This document shows positions 38,774 through 52,406 of a DNA stretch of 64,000 nt, one piece after another. Under the pieces are notes generated by a model that was not told the origin of the DNA, did no database searches, and saw nothing but the letters and a program-made list of their open reading frames with translations. The stretch is taken from assembly GCA_036937835.1 (NCBI GenBank), contig CM072860.1, forward strand, positions 9,181,501 through 9,245,500. Reading direction: 5' to 3'. The position numbers and the translations under genes were made by a program. The stretch comes from Pampus argenteus. Taxonomy: Eukaryota > Chordata > Actinopteri > Scombriformes > Stromateidae. The first letter of the stretch is position 1. The number at the start of each line of letters is the position of its first letter.

Positions 38774-41700
38774 ATGATGGTGAGCGAGTTAGCATTCATG
38801 CCCGATACTTACACCCAGAATCCGGGTCAATCCTTTGCTTTGATCGCTCGCATTCACACCGAAATCACGTTTAGATTAAAATACTATCCGATGGCGGTGT
38901 CGGAAAGCGATTATTTTGTGGGAATGAGTCTTTTAAAAGGTTTAATTGTTAGCCAGACTGCGCTGTCAATGGGGCGTATACGACGCTAACGGTGATGCTA
39001 ACTAGTATTTGCTATACTGCTCATTATAAATAAAGCACACTCAGCTAGTCAGAGCTGAAACTGGTATTTAATGGTATATTTTAAAAGTATCTATTTATAT
39101 AATTCAGATATATTCTGCTATTACTGTCTTGTCAGTTAGTTTGTTAGCGAGTTAGCTCCATTATATGTAGCCTCTTTGTATGAAGTGGCTGCATTGGAAA
39201 CAGCCTGGAGAGATAATTGGTTTAACTTTTTTTTGTAATGGTCACTTGTCATTCAGCGGTTATATTTCTATCAAGAGTTTGTTTCATAAACAAAGATGGC
39301 TAACGTAAAACGGTGGCATGTAGATATGAAGCAAAGGCCGGATGAAGTGAATCAACTGAGTCATTGTCATTATTAGCAAAGGTTTGCTGATCAGTGGTCG
39401 GGAAATGGTGATGTCTATGTGTTTTTAAGGCTTTGATAAGTTGTAATGACATAACTGCAATAAGCAGAACTGATTGTAAATAGATGCATCTGCAACAGTG
39501 TCAGAGAAGCTGCATCTCACAACAAAAGCATCACACCCTGCAGCCACTGCCCCAGACTCAGCCTGAGTTACCATTTTAGGTTATAGATGGTATTTATGTT
39601 GGGATTTAAAAGTAAACACTATACTTTTAAATACTTGTGATTTAAGCTATACAATGTTTTTTTAAATAAATGTCAGTTTTATGGATTAATGATTATGAGT
39701 CTTGATGTGTTTCAGGTAGGAAACAAGTGGATTTAAAATAAATAAATAAAACATAAGTCTTGTAAGTCCATATGGGCTGGCCACTGAATAAATAACTAAC
39801 TGTACTAAATGTGTTCAAGCTTCCTAAGTAACTACTTTGATTTGTTGTTAACGACAATTTGATTACTAGATTATAAATATCTTAATATGATTGTAGTAAC
39901 CGTGAAATATTGTGAAAATATTGAATTATACTCCCATTATTCTTTGTATTAATGAAAACCACCCATCTTGTGGCAGTGTTTTATTTTTCTCTTCCTCTTT
40001 TTTTCCGTCAACCCAGTCCCCACAGGTTATCCTGCTGAAGGAAGGGACGGACACGTCTCAGGGCATTCCCCAGCTCATCAGTAACATCAATGCCTGCCAG
40101 GTCAGAAAATTACCTCTTCTTTGTCTGGCTGTGTGTGTATTGTCTCTCTCTCTCTGTGGTTTGTGTTTAACTAAGTAAAAATGCCTAAAAGAACTCGTTT
40201 TCTCTTCCAGGTTATTTCCGAGTCTGTCAGGACCACCCTGGGACCCAGAGGGATGGACAAACTGATGGTGGACGGCAGAGGTGAGGAGAGAGGGATGGAA
40301 AGGGACAGAGGGAAGAATGGGGTTAGGAGACAGCAACCTCTTTAAATATTTGTGGATGTTTGTGTTTTGCAGGTAAGGCCACAATTTCCAACGATGGAGC
40401 CACCATTCTGAAACTGTTGGATGTGGTCCACCCAGCAGCCAAGACCCTGGTGGACATCGCTCGCTCCCAGGATGCTGAGGTATGTGTGTGTGTGTGTGTG
40501 TGTGTGTGTACACATCTCTCAGGTTTCGATGCTAAGTCTGTTTCAATCAAGGCAGTGGACATCTGTTTCTAGTATGAAATCAATCACATAACTCAAAATT
40601 CCTACTAAGCAAACACAGAAAATAATCTTAACTGTTCGAGCATCACAAGACGTTTTCATATAATTTTTTTCCCTCGTACCCGTACTTAGGTTGGGGATGG
40701 CACCACCTCTGTCACTCTCCTGGCTGCCGAGTTCCTGAAGCAGCTGAAGCCGTATGTGGAGGAAGGCCTCCACCCTCAGACCATCATCAGAGCGTTCCGC
40801 ACCGCCACCAACCTCGCCATCAACAAGATCAAGGAGATCGCCGTCCCTGTAAAGAAGGATGACAAGCAGTAAGAGCTCACTCGTTTTCACTTTGATCTAT
40901 CCTATTGGCAGTATATAATTATTATTTGGATCCTTAGGTTGTAGTTAAAATGGAGTAAATCCACTTTTTTTTTAATTGTAACCCCCCTCCGCTATCCTTT
41001 CAGAGAGCAGAGGGAGCTGTTGGAGAAGTGTGCAGCCACAGCACTGAACTCCAAGCTCATCGCTGGTCAGAAGGATTTCTTCTCCAAGATGGTGGTGGAT
41101 GCCGTCATGTCTCTGGACGAGCTGCTGTCACTGAAGATGATCGGCATCAAGAAGGTCCAGGGAGGAGGCCTTGAGGTTGGTGTCTCACGAGTTGAGATTA
41201 GGCATCCTGTTCTCTTTACTTTTCATGTTGTTCTCTAACGTCATACTTCCTCTGCATTATATACAGGATTCCAGGTTGATCTCTGGAGTTGCGTTCAAGA
41301 AGACCTTCTCCTACGCCGGGTTTGAGATGCAGCCTAAATCCTATGAGAATCCAAAGATTGCATTGCTCAACGTGGAGCTGGAGCTGAAGGCTGAGAAGGA
41401 CAACGCTGAGGTCCGAGTGAAATCTGTGGAGGTATGAAGTCACCCAAACGCAGGATCAGGATATGAAACCAGCATGTGTTCTTGTTCTGTAAATGAATCT
41501 CTCATCCTCAATCCCCGTTTATTTCCCCGTGTCTGCAGGACTACCAGGCCATCGTGGATGCAGAGTGGAACATCCTGTACGACAAACTGGAGAAGATCTA
41601 TAAGTCAGGAGCCAAGGTGGTTTTGTCCAAGTTGCCGATCGGTGATGTGGCCACCCAGTATTTTGCTGACAGAGACTTGTTCTGCGCTGGTCGAGTTCAG

Positions 41701-42964
41701 GAGGAGGACCTGAAGAGGACCATGATGGTAGGAAACACACACACACACACTCTGACCTCCTATTACAGTTTAATTAAGTTCTGTGCACATTGATATAGTA
41801 AAGTCAACTTTTTTTGTTATAAACTCACATTTCTGCCAGAAAATGTGAATCCAGAAAATTCCTGGATTGACACTGATAAAAGTACTTTGAAATATTATTC
41901 AAATGAAACTGATTGTGTGTAATATGACCTCCAGGCCTGCGGAGGCTCCATCCAGACCTCAGTCGGCGCAATGACAGACGACGTCCTGGGACTGTGTGAA
42001 GTCTTTGAGGAGGTTCAGGTCGGAGGAGAAAGGTAAGAGCGGTTTTTTGTTTCATCCTCTCCAGAGAATAAGAAGCATCATGACGGCTTGCTGCAGCTTA
42101 CAGCTTTCATTTTTTTGTAGGTATAATATCTTTAAGGGCTGTCCCAAGGCAAAGACGTGCACCATCATCCTGAGAGGTGGAGCAGAACAGTTTACAGAGG
42201 AGACGGAGCGATCACTGCATGATGCCATCATGATCGTGCGCAGAGCCATCAAGGTCTGTTTCTTTGTTTGTGTGGTTTTTTTTGTATTTTTAAGAAGGTG
42301 AGAGAAGCATGTAGCTATTTTGAATGCATTCATTCATTTTCCCTCGATGATGAGTCAAAATGTCTGCTGTGAAAAAACTCTGTGCACACTGACTGTAAAA
42401 AATAAACAGACTATATTGGACCCATTTCCAGAACGACTCCATTGTAGCGGGTGGAGGAGCCGTCGAGATGGAGCTGTCCAAGTACCTGCGGGATTATTCC
42501 AGGACCATCCCTGGAAAACAGCAGCTGTTGATCGGAGCGTACGCCAAGGCCCTGGAGATCATCCCCAGACAGCTGTGTGACAACGCCGGCTTTGACGCCA
42601 CAAACATCCTGAACAAACTGCGCGCCAAACACGCACAGGTAGGAAACGAAAGCACACACACACACGTGCCTAGGGCCTTCAGTTTTACAAGTGGAACTAA
42701 CAGGAAGTCAAGGTTGTAACTTTGCCCATGTCGCTGCAGGGAGGAATGTGGTACGGCGTGGACATCAACAACGAAGACATTGCAGACAACTTGACCGCAT
42801 GCGTCTGGGAGCCGGCCGTCGTGCGTATCAACGCTCTGACGGCAGCGTCCGAGGCGGCCTGTCTCATCCTGTCTGTTGATGAGACGATCAAGAACCCCCG
42901 CAGCTCTGTGGACGGACCACCGGGGGGCGCCGGCAGAGGCAGAGGGAGACCCCATGCTCACTAA
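38774..42964 (+). CDS. cct7: CCT7, eta subunit of the cytosolic chaperonin TRiC/CCT, 544 aa
   Basis: CCT7 is one of eight subunits of the double-ring ATP-driven chaperonin that folds actin, tubulin and beta-propeller proteins in the cytosol. Coding exons: 38774-38779, 40017-40100, 40211-40280, 40373-40479, 40690-40868, 41004-41175, 41267-41431, 41539-41727, 41935-42032, 42121-42253, 42432-42638, 42740-42964. All introns are GT-AG and the frame closes at TAA. The protein begins MMSPQVILLKEGTD, carries the group II chaperonin nucleotide motifs LGPRGMDK, NDGATILK and GDGTTSVTLLA, and has the eta-typical KTFSYAGFEMQPK and GRGRGRPH tail. Human CCT7 is 543 residues from memory, so this copy is full length. 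The first coding exon holds only two Met codons. The exon at 40373-40479 ends directly at a GT microsatellite. Its upstream neighbour is the divergent kelch gene and its downstream neighbour is convergent hspa12b. I see no damage. Confidence 0.98.
40479..40510. repeat. (GT)n tract at the cct7 exon 4 donor
   Basis: The donor GTATGTGTG of the exon 40373-40479 runs straight into a GT repeat of about 13 units. Confidence 0.9.
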
Positions 42965-43513
42965 GAGGAGGCGAGAACAAAACCCGAATTTAAACTAATG
43001 TTAAAATCCAAATGCAGGTAGAAGATTGTGTCTTCAGGATGTTACGGTTACAATTACAGATTTGCATTTGCATTTGAACTTTAGATAAAACGGGTCGATG
43101 AAGCGGTCATACACACACATTGCAAACGGCAGGTGGAGTAGAAACACAAACGAAAGGGGGAATTTGAACAAGCAATTAGACAGATTCTTTGCATTTTGTC
43201 GAGACATTTCATCCGTTTACTTTTTTTCCATCTGTCTTTTGTTAATGAGGCTTTTGGTTTAGTACCATCTTGAAGCTTTATTGTGTTTTTGAGCACTGTA
43301 CCTTTTACTCGTAGTCTTTTTACTGAGAAAATGATTTCGACAAAAAACAGAATAACAGCAGTTCCCCCTTTTGATTTGAAAGAAACACACTCTGTTCATA
43401 AATTCCTGATCTGGTTTTTTGTTTGTGACAGTAAAGCACTGAAAGGATGTCGAGCAGTTCTGAACCATTCATTGGTCATGCTTTGTGAACCTATTTATTG
43501 GACCATTGTTATC

Positions 43514-43519
43514 AATAAA
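43514..43519 (+). terminator. cct7 poly(A) signal AATAAA
   Basis: A canonical AATAAA lies about 550 bases after the cct7 TAA and is followed within 40 bases by a TGTTG/TGTG-rich stretch, as expected of a vertebrate cleavage site. It would give a 3' UTR of about 570 bases. Confidence 0.65.
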
Positions 43520-43539
43520 TTCACAGGTGAAATCATACT

Positions 43540-45153
43540 GTTGCCTGTTAATGTGTGTTATTTAAACGTGTGTACAATAATATGCATTTCTTCTTCTTCC
43601 CGATAGAGTATCAACACATTAGTGGCAGATGTAGTGGCCAGGTTCTTTTAAATAAGGTTGAGGAAGATATTTTATATTCTTTTGCAACTTAAACAGAAAA
43701 GAAATAAGAAACAAGGTTGAGGCAACATGGTATTATGGTTCTTAATCTTTTTATTTTATACATTAACATAAACATGGATACAGTTTATTACAGCATACAC
43801 AACATAAATATGTGATATTTGACTGTAGAAAAGTTTCTTTTGTTTTCACCCACCTGACTTTTCTTTCTACAGAAGCTCACTGGATTTTTTTTTTTAATTG
43901 GCCAAAATATTAATCACATGTACAGTTGGACATTACAGCAAAATTTGGGAAGTTCATACTTGATGTTGAAAAATGAAAAATTAAGTTCACTTACCAGCTT
44001 TCCCCACAGCTTTTACCATGGTTTTGCAGTCTTCCTCAGCAGGTGGAGTTTGCTCAGTTGTCATTAAGATCTCTTGCTTGTATGACCTTCCTGTCACATG
44101 AACATAACTGAGCCTATCTCCATGACAACTCAAGATACAGTTTTGTCAAACATAAAAGCATGGTTTCTAGCCCAACCAAAAAGTCCAAACTGGGTTTAAT
44201 TTTGGGTCTAATTTTTGTTTCTGAGCGGAGAATATTTAGATAATATTTAAAATGTACTTATACAAAAGAAAATAAGTTATGTTACTGAGTATTTGTGTCA
44301 CATGATACCATTGAGCAAACTCCATTAGACCGTGAGATATGGCTGAAAGCTCCAGGAAAAAAACTGTGTAGCATAAAACCAATGCCGACACTCGGGATGC
44401 ATACTTAATGAAAGACATTAAAATGACACAATAATGCCACAGTTCCTCCTTGTAGACGACATTCAGATGTGTTTGATGCATCTCCAGCAGCTTGTAGTTT
44501 TTTTTTTACCACTAGGTGGTGCACAATCATGACCACATTAGAGAAACAAAGCTGCAGGTCCAGGTAGTATCAATATCTCGTATATAGATGGTGAAATTTA
44601 AATGAGGTATCAGATCAGAAATAGAGTCATTCATTATATAAGGTTAAAGTCTTTATATCAGTCAACATGAGTGAGTCTCACTCTAGGTAGTATAGTACAG
44701 AAAACAGACCAACTGTCTACTGAAGTCCAAATACTTGGAATTATTAGGTTTGTGTTCGGTTCACTGCACCAGGGATTTGCACTCAGCCTCCATCTTCATA
44801 GAAATCACACATAAAGTGTTTCTTTATACGGTGTAACGGGACCGATTAACTTCTTCTTTTCAGCGCAGAGAGGGCACCCTACCCGTCAGATGAGGAGATA
44901 CTGGCGCTGACTGTCATATTTTTTACTTTAAGGACTAAGCTTTAAAAAAAATGTTCCTTTTCTAAATGTAAAGCCTAAATATCTGAATTATGAGATGTGA
45001 GTTTCTACTTTGAATGCAAAGTTCATGTTTCTTCTTCTAATTAAAAAAAAAAATTGGGGCCCACTCCCAAAGTACCGCTTTTTATATAATTATCATCCCT
45101 GGAATCAGTTATTTCTGTGTTTTCAAATCCTCGTCTGCACTTCCTGCCGCTCC
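43540..45153 (-). other. hspa12b 3' UTR / convergent intergenic stretch
   Basis: No coding exon is visible between the cct7 poly(A) site and the hspa12b stop. A minus-strand AATAAA (plus TTTATT at 43749-43754) could end an hspa12b 3' UTR of about 1.4 kb, leaving only about 0.2 kb between the two converging transcripts. The sequence is AT-rich. A CTCF-like word, CCACTAGGTGG, lies at 44509-44519. Confidence 0.4.
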
Positions 45154-47973
45154 TCAGTTAGACAGGAAGTCTATGGCAGCCCGGACACAGCGGTTAGACA
45201 TGATGTCAACGGCTGTGACTTTGATCTCTGTATCTCCAAACTGCATGGTCGCTCTGATCTCCCTCCTCTCTATTCCTCCTCCTCCTCCTCCTCCTCCTCC
45301 TCCTCCTCCCGCGGCTCCTCCTACTGCTCCCGGTAGCGGTAACGGTTCCGGTAGATCTAAAGTTATCGTCCCGCACTTCCTGACCCCGGGGTCAGAGATG
45401 TATGTGACGTCGTCTGTCGTGCTACAGTAGATGTTGATGATGATCTTCCGTTGGCCCAGACGAGCAGGCGTGTAGCTCCGCCTCACGACCTCGCCCAGAG
45501 CCACCGACTGGTCGACGGAGACGAAGCGGTCGAGGATGTCGGTGCACCACTCGCGGCCGTCCTTCATGAGTAGTTTGTCGCGGGGGTGTCGTCCCTCCAC
45601 GAACCGGTTCAAGACGCCCACGCCGTAGGTCAGGGGGCATCGACGCACTCGAACCTGTGAAGAGAAAGAGAGGTCGTTAAACCAGCTGACAGAAAGTGCC
45701 ACTCTGGGACTAGCAGGTGCTCCTAAACCCTCACCACTGTGGGATCCAGCCCAAAGAGCACGGCGCCCTTCAGTATGGTCAGACCGACATCATGAGGGAT
45801 GATGATGCGGCAGGTTCGCCCCAGTGCTCTCTGAACTGCTTTCTGCAGCATAGGCGACTCTGCAAAACCACCAACCAGGAAAAGGAAACGTACACCTCGC
45901 ACCTCCGGCTTCACCATTAGCTCCTCTGTCAGAAGGTAGGACAGAAAAAAGAAGATAATAGTGAATAGTGAATAGTGAACACTACTGGATCTGAACGCAC
46001 CGCCAGAACGCGACTGATTTAAAACAGACAGTGTCTCTGCCTTCACTCTATCTTGACAAGGCTCAAAACAAACAATGAAGTCACATCTAGCGAAGGGATT
46101 TTCTAAGAAAAGCCAAATATGGCTGAAAGTCTGTTTTATTTGGGCGCAGCCGTGGGTGGAAAATTGCACTTTTTTTTTAGCAATGAACTTTATTTCCTCT
46201 TTTTAGATTCACGCTGTTCGTTCAAGCAAGCCAGGATGTGTAATCCAAGTGACACAGACTCTCGTTATCCTGTGAGGTCAGAGGTTTCAGCAGTGTGTGT
46301 GTGAATCAAAGTACACCCGGTTCCCATCTCTGCAACTTCAAGCTGCGCGTTCAAAATGTTCACATGGACAGTGGATCAGTCTGACTGCGTGACTCTGTCT
46401 GTGCACGTGTATGCATGTGGACGTGTGCCACCCTGTTATCCGTACATGGGGGTCTTGTTCATGTGTTTCTCACCGATGTGTTTGACGATATTGACAATAG
46501 TGGGCTGGAAGAGCTCGTTCATGGCCTCCTGTGTCAGCCGCAGCATCCCCTGGGACGACCATTTCACTATGTTCATACTGACACACACACAGAGAGAGAG
46601 AGAGAGAACAGAGGTTTTAATCATTCTGCTCACACATCTCTCTCACACACACACACATATAAATAAACACACTCCCCTCTCTCAGCCCTCACTCACTTGC
46701 TCCTCCTCAGGGCGGCCTCCACGCTCTGCCCCCTGTGTCTCTTGTAGTAGTCAATGAAAGAGAAGGGCAGGGAGATATTGAGGGCGTTGGCCCTGCCCGG
46801 CGCCGCCGTCCGTTTCCTCGCCTCGAATGCGATGGTGAGGTCCACCCAGGCCGCCGGCCGCTTGGCTTTGAAACTCTGGATGAAGTCTTCACCGAAGATC
46901 TGGCACAGCATGGTTTCAAAGGCCAGGTCTACACCGACCGCACCGTACGGACCACCTGAGAGAGAAAAGGAGAAAGTGAAGCTTTAGAAACTTTTTTTAT
47001 TTTTATGTTTTAGAAGATTGTAAAAAAAATAATAAAAATAAAAAAAGTTGTACCTGAGGCTTTGTAGAGTTCTTTGAGCGTTCCCTGTGGCTGCTCGATC
47101 TGATGGACAGTCAGGTCAACTGTTCCTCCTCCACAGTCTGCAACAATATACCTGTCGCCTACAGGAAGAGAGCACAAATAACCACAACTTTATGACCTTC
47201 TAGTGGGAAAACTTATTAGTTTCAGTTTGATTTCAGGGCCAGGAAATATTTCGTCAGAATACGATGTTTCTCCTTAATTTATAGGAGGAACTCGTGAATG
47301 ATAACGTGTCTTCATTTTTCTGGTTTCACATTTTGTGTGTCCTGAAACTCTTCAACCAGCAGACATCTCAAACATAAACAACCCCCCCCCCATCTCTGTG
47401 CATGTGTTTATGATTATGTTAAGCGATAAGAGGCGGTTTTTTGGCTTAACTACCACACCCTGAACACGAGAAAGAGAGGACGGGAGTATGAGAATGAGAA
47501 AACGAAAGAATTCCAAAAATGAAACAAAAAAAGGAGAAATGCACAGAAGGATGAGAGAAGAAACAGAAAAAGAAGGAGAATAAAACAGGCTTTCTGCTCC
47601 TTCAGGTTATTAACTGTGTGGAGGCAGAGAGTCCCATGGGCTGGGTCCTTCCTGTGTGTGTGTGTGTGTGTTTATGTGGACAGGAAAGGGCAGAAAGGGT
47701 CAGGAGGAGCACGTGGCTCCGATTGTTGTCACGGCTCAACAGAAAAAAAGGCTGAGAAACTAGAAAGCCAGATTTGTCCCCCGGTTAATCTTTTGTTGTT
47801 GTACAAGAAGAATAAATGATAATTAGATGACAGGAAACGTAATCACGAGAGGGTCAGTAGAAACGAGTCAGTGGGTGTGTCTGCTTCTCACAGTCACCCT
47901 CATAGGTCAAAATCATCAATATTTCATGACATGTGTGGTCTCTGTCTGTCTGTCTCTATCTCTCTCTCTCACA

Positions 47974-48020
<47 letters not shown>

Positions 48021-49421
48021 CCTTACCAGTCTGCAGCTCTGACCACAGCTCTCCGGTTCCACTCTCTACCAGGAAGGTCCTGCTGTGTCGGGATCGCCTC
48101 AGCTGCTCCCGCGCTGCAACACACACACACACAGTATATATACAATTAAAGATAAGTACACAGGTACAGGATGTACTTCAGTTGGTGTTTAGTTTCAGCA
48201 GACAAACAAAATTATATTGGACTCACGTAGTTTGCCATATTGGCTTAAAAAGCGACATGTTAATTACGTGTATTCTCAGCTTGTTTCTGGTGTCCGCAAG
48301 TGGCCAAAAAAAATCAGTTATTGTGGGTTAAAACAACACGAGATTATCTTTAAGTGAATAAGCATATTTTGCAAAAGGTTGAAATATTAATTATCTGCAG
48401 TCAAGCCTTTTATTTGGATTTCTATATGACCGTACTGTAGGTCAGACACGTGTTGCTCTACGCAAACTACACTCAAGTGAAAACAGAAACATTTACAAGC
48501 TAATAAAGATCAGTGTTTATCCTACACATAGTTATGTTTTAACAGGTTTCATAACCCTCGAGGTCATGACATTTACCCAGCATATAATATAATGTCTATC
48601 CAAGTAAAACAGGACAAAACATACCAAAATAAGAGTCATGATGTTTTTGCATGGCAGGAGCAATTTGCTGGAAACGCAGAACGCTCACATGTAAAACGCC
48701 TGAGTGGCAGGTTGAGACTTGGAGGTGGAGGCCAAGAAAAACGGAGCGCACTCAAACGCAGCTGTCATAAATATAAAAGAGCGGACAGCCTGTTTGACAG
48801 AGCAGATATGTGTGTATATGCCTCACGTACATGCACGTGACCTTGTGAAATGAGACCTAATGGCCTTAAGGTGATAAATAATCACAGATCAAAGGAGCGA
48901 GAGGAGAACTTTTGAATGAAAAAAAAGACAATTTCTCTCTGTCTTTTGATAAAACAACCTCTGTGGGCTGATGTATGAGTGTGTGTATGAGTGTGTAAGT
49001 GTGTGCCATAAATCAAACGTTTGACACCCTGGAGTAGAGTGTTTGTATGATTTAGGCAAAAAAGTGTTTTTTACAAGGTTCCCTCAAACCACGAGTACTA
49101 CAGGCCACAAAAAAAAAAAAAAATCGAGTAAGAGAGAAAATAGAAAAATAGATATGTAGTGGAAGAGGAAAAAAAAGAAAGAAAGATTATTATTATATTT
49201 GATGATTGTGTTTCTGAGAACAGATAGTCTAGAAAGATGATTTTTATATGATAGTAACATGCATTGTGTTGAAAGCAAGTACAAGTACAGTTGTTTTACC
49301 CCCTAGATGACACATGGGGTAATGTTTGTGTGCCCAAGTGTGTGTGTGTGTGTGTACATTGTAAATGATGCTGAACTAAAAACACCACAGTCATACAGGC
49401 CTTGATCCCTTGTGTGTGTCT

Positions 49422-49452
<31 letters not shown>

Positions 49453-49876
49453 GGGTTGACGAATGGAACGCAAGTCTGGAAACCATTTACATGAAACAGC
49501 AGAAAAGAAAGTGTACGTGTGTGTGTGTATGTGTGTGCGTGCGTATGTTAATGGCTCCCCAGTGTTATCTTCAGAGACGAAATGAGCTGAACGAAAAGCT
49601 AAAGATAGTAAAAAACATTATTGTGATGCCAAGTGTGTGTGTGTGTGTGTGTGTGTGTGCAAATAAGTCTTTGTGTGTGGTGGATGGAGGTCAGTGACAG
49701 AGAGCGAGTGAGAGAGAGAGGAGGAAGAAAGCAAATACTAGAAAGAATGAGGGAAAAGGAAGAAAAATGAAAGTGAATAAAGGAGGGGGAGAATGACAGG
49801 CCAGGAGGGGGTGAGATCATAGTCTCACTGCACCTTGTTCCAATTACAATATCCTGTGTTTAGTGCGTGTCTTTGT

Positions 49877-49910
<34 letters not shown>

Positions 49911-50545
49911 CACTGACTGCATATGTATAAGTGGGGCTGTGCAGGAGGTTTTTTTGGACGCCATGTTCACTTTTGCTGAATTATGCATCAGTCTTCTTTT
50001 ACCCGGCCTGAAATCACTCTTTGTTTCTTAGTTCCAGTTTAGTGTTAAAGATTTCATACAGCTTCAGAACTATCACAATGTCTGACAGTTTTATGTTTTA
50101 TTATTTTTTATTTTCCCCAACCATGTACAAAAGAGCTGCAAAGTGGGAGGAGATGCGGCTTCAATAAGTATCTTTTAAAGCGCCACTAATCAATATTAAC
50201 ATATTAACAATGGATCAAATAACTATGGGTAATGTGAAAGGTGTCACTCAAGGAGATGAGCATCATTTTTAAATCATACAAATAAAAAAATTAGGTGAGT
50301 TAGTATTTAAAAAGATTGTGTTCATTCATTTTTAGTTATGTATTCAGTATATGGTATATAATATTTTTCTTGCACTGTGTAAAATTAATTAAAGAGCCTT
50401 TTTGCTAAATATTTGGACCATTAGTGATAGTTGCTTTGGCAAATTGTTTCCTTCGCTCTGTGCAAATCTTATAGTCTGTTTCAGCACAGCTCTCCTCTTT
50501 CCCCCTCTGTTCATGTTTAGATGTGTCCTGCTGCTTTCTGTATAA

Positions 50546-50596
<51 letters not shown>

Positions 50597-52073
50597 CACA
50601 CACAAACTGCAAAGTCATCTGAGGCAAAACCACAAGCAGAATCTGAAGTCAGATCTTCACCCTGAGCTCTCTTTCTTTTGCTCACACAAACACAAATTCA
50701 TCCTTTTTTTTTTTACAGAAACCACTATTCCCAAATGAAATCTAACAACAACATTTCCAGGAACACAGTGTGGTTTCATGCCTATGCTAATGACAAAGTC
50801 TACACACACACACACACACACTCTGCCCCTTTCTGCAATACCTTGTCTGAAGCTGGAGTCGAACGGACGGGACCCATCCAGATCCAGGCCATTTGTGATT
50901 GGCTGCAGGCTCAGGTCAATCACCTGGTGGAGGCGGAGCTTACGGCAGTAAATGGATGCAGCTTCAGGTTCGAGAGCAATGAGGAGCTGCTCAGGACAAT
51001 CAGGGGAAACCAGACCGGCCTGGTAGGAGAAAGAGAGATGCACCGAGACAAATGTATGAGCAGACTTTTCTTATCCTGTTACCACTAGTTATTTGAAAAA
51101 GTAATTCTCAAACATTAATCTTGCATTTCTGTTGTTTTATAATAAAGAGGCAGTTGAGTTAGGAATTTCAGGGAAAGTAGGTCAAGTCACATGTCTTTAT
51201 AATCATATATCGATATGTCTTTATATATATATATATCATCAATATAATATCACAATTACAATTGCTTTCTAGTCTCAAGTTAAGTCCCTGTAAAGACTCA
51301 CATTTAGATTTTTACCAGTTTTTGGGTCTGTCCAAAACAAATGTTGAGAAATGTAGTGAAATCTTTGGTTGTTAATGCGAAACGTGGTCCAAGAACAATA
51401 CACGGTCTGTTTAGGACTTTGGTAACTAAACACAGTCTACCACAAAATTGTGATGGGGGTCAGAAATTTAGCATCAAATTCTTTCATCAACATGCTGCTA
51501 TGACTCTACAAACCACTTACAGGCATACACACGAGGACACTGCATTGCTGTGTGTATTCATCTAGCATAATACTAAGTGCCATTTTTTTTGTTCATTTGT
51601 GCAGTGCAGAAACACTACAGCAACGAGCATTGCATAGTGATGGAGACAAAATACAGACATTTACTGAAATGTATGTAGAGTTTTTATTCCCCAGAACATG
51701 AGAAAAAAAAATAGTATTAGTAATAGTAGTTCGTATATTTTTTTTTAAAAGATGTCAGCGAACAAAACAAATGTACTGTATACATATGGATCTGGATGGA
51801 GGGCCAAGGCCGAGTCGTGGAGTTCATAAAAAAAAAAAAAGGAGGAGTAAAGGAACTGAATAGAGGAGGACTCGCTGGGCAAAACACACGCATGCTGAAG
51901 GACAGCTGTACAACATAAACATTTATGAAGGAACGTAAACACAGGGTGAAAGGTGGAGAAGGGAGAGAGGAGAAAATGATGTTAGTAATGCGGAGAGGAG
52001 AGGAGGAATCTACCATGAGCATGAGTCTCGGCGTATCGGGAGTAAAGTTGAGTGGCTGGAACAACGTGTGTGT

Positions 52074-52105
<32 letters not shown>

Positions 52106-52364
52106 AAGTGCGCAGGGTGGGGGTCTGGTCTCAACTTCCTGTGTTTGTATGCCGGTCTCTCTCATTGTTCCCTCCTGATGACATCATCAGCAATAGGAAG
52201 CAAACACACCCCGATAGCCTCAAACCAGCGTAGGGTGTGTGTGTGTGTGTGTGTGGATGTATACGTGAGTGTTCATGTGAAAGTGTGTATGAATTAGACT
52301 GTTTATGTATGTAACCTGGTGAGTGAATGGAAGATGGCAGATAATGTTTAGTGGCTACGTTATG

Positions 52365-52406
<42 letters not shown>

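Noticed and set aside
40058..40513. Minus-strand open frame of 151 codons over cct7
   Set aside because: It is the antisense shadow of cct7 exons 2-4 plus a translated GT repeat.
42494..42961. Minus-strand open frame of 155 codons over cct7
   Set aside because: It is the antisense shadow of the last two cct7 exons, which explain the sequence fully.
44850..44930. Possible plus-strand exon (TTCTTTTCAG before CGCAGAGAGGGC)
   Set aside because: Frame is short, no donor of quality follows, and it lies inside the probable hspa12b 3' UTR.
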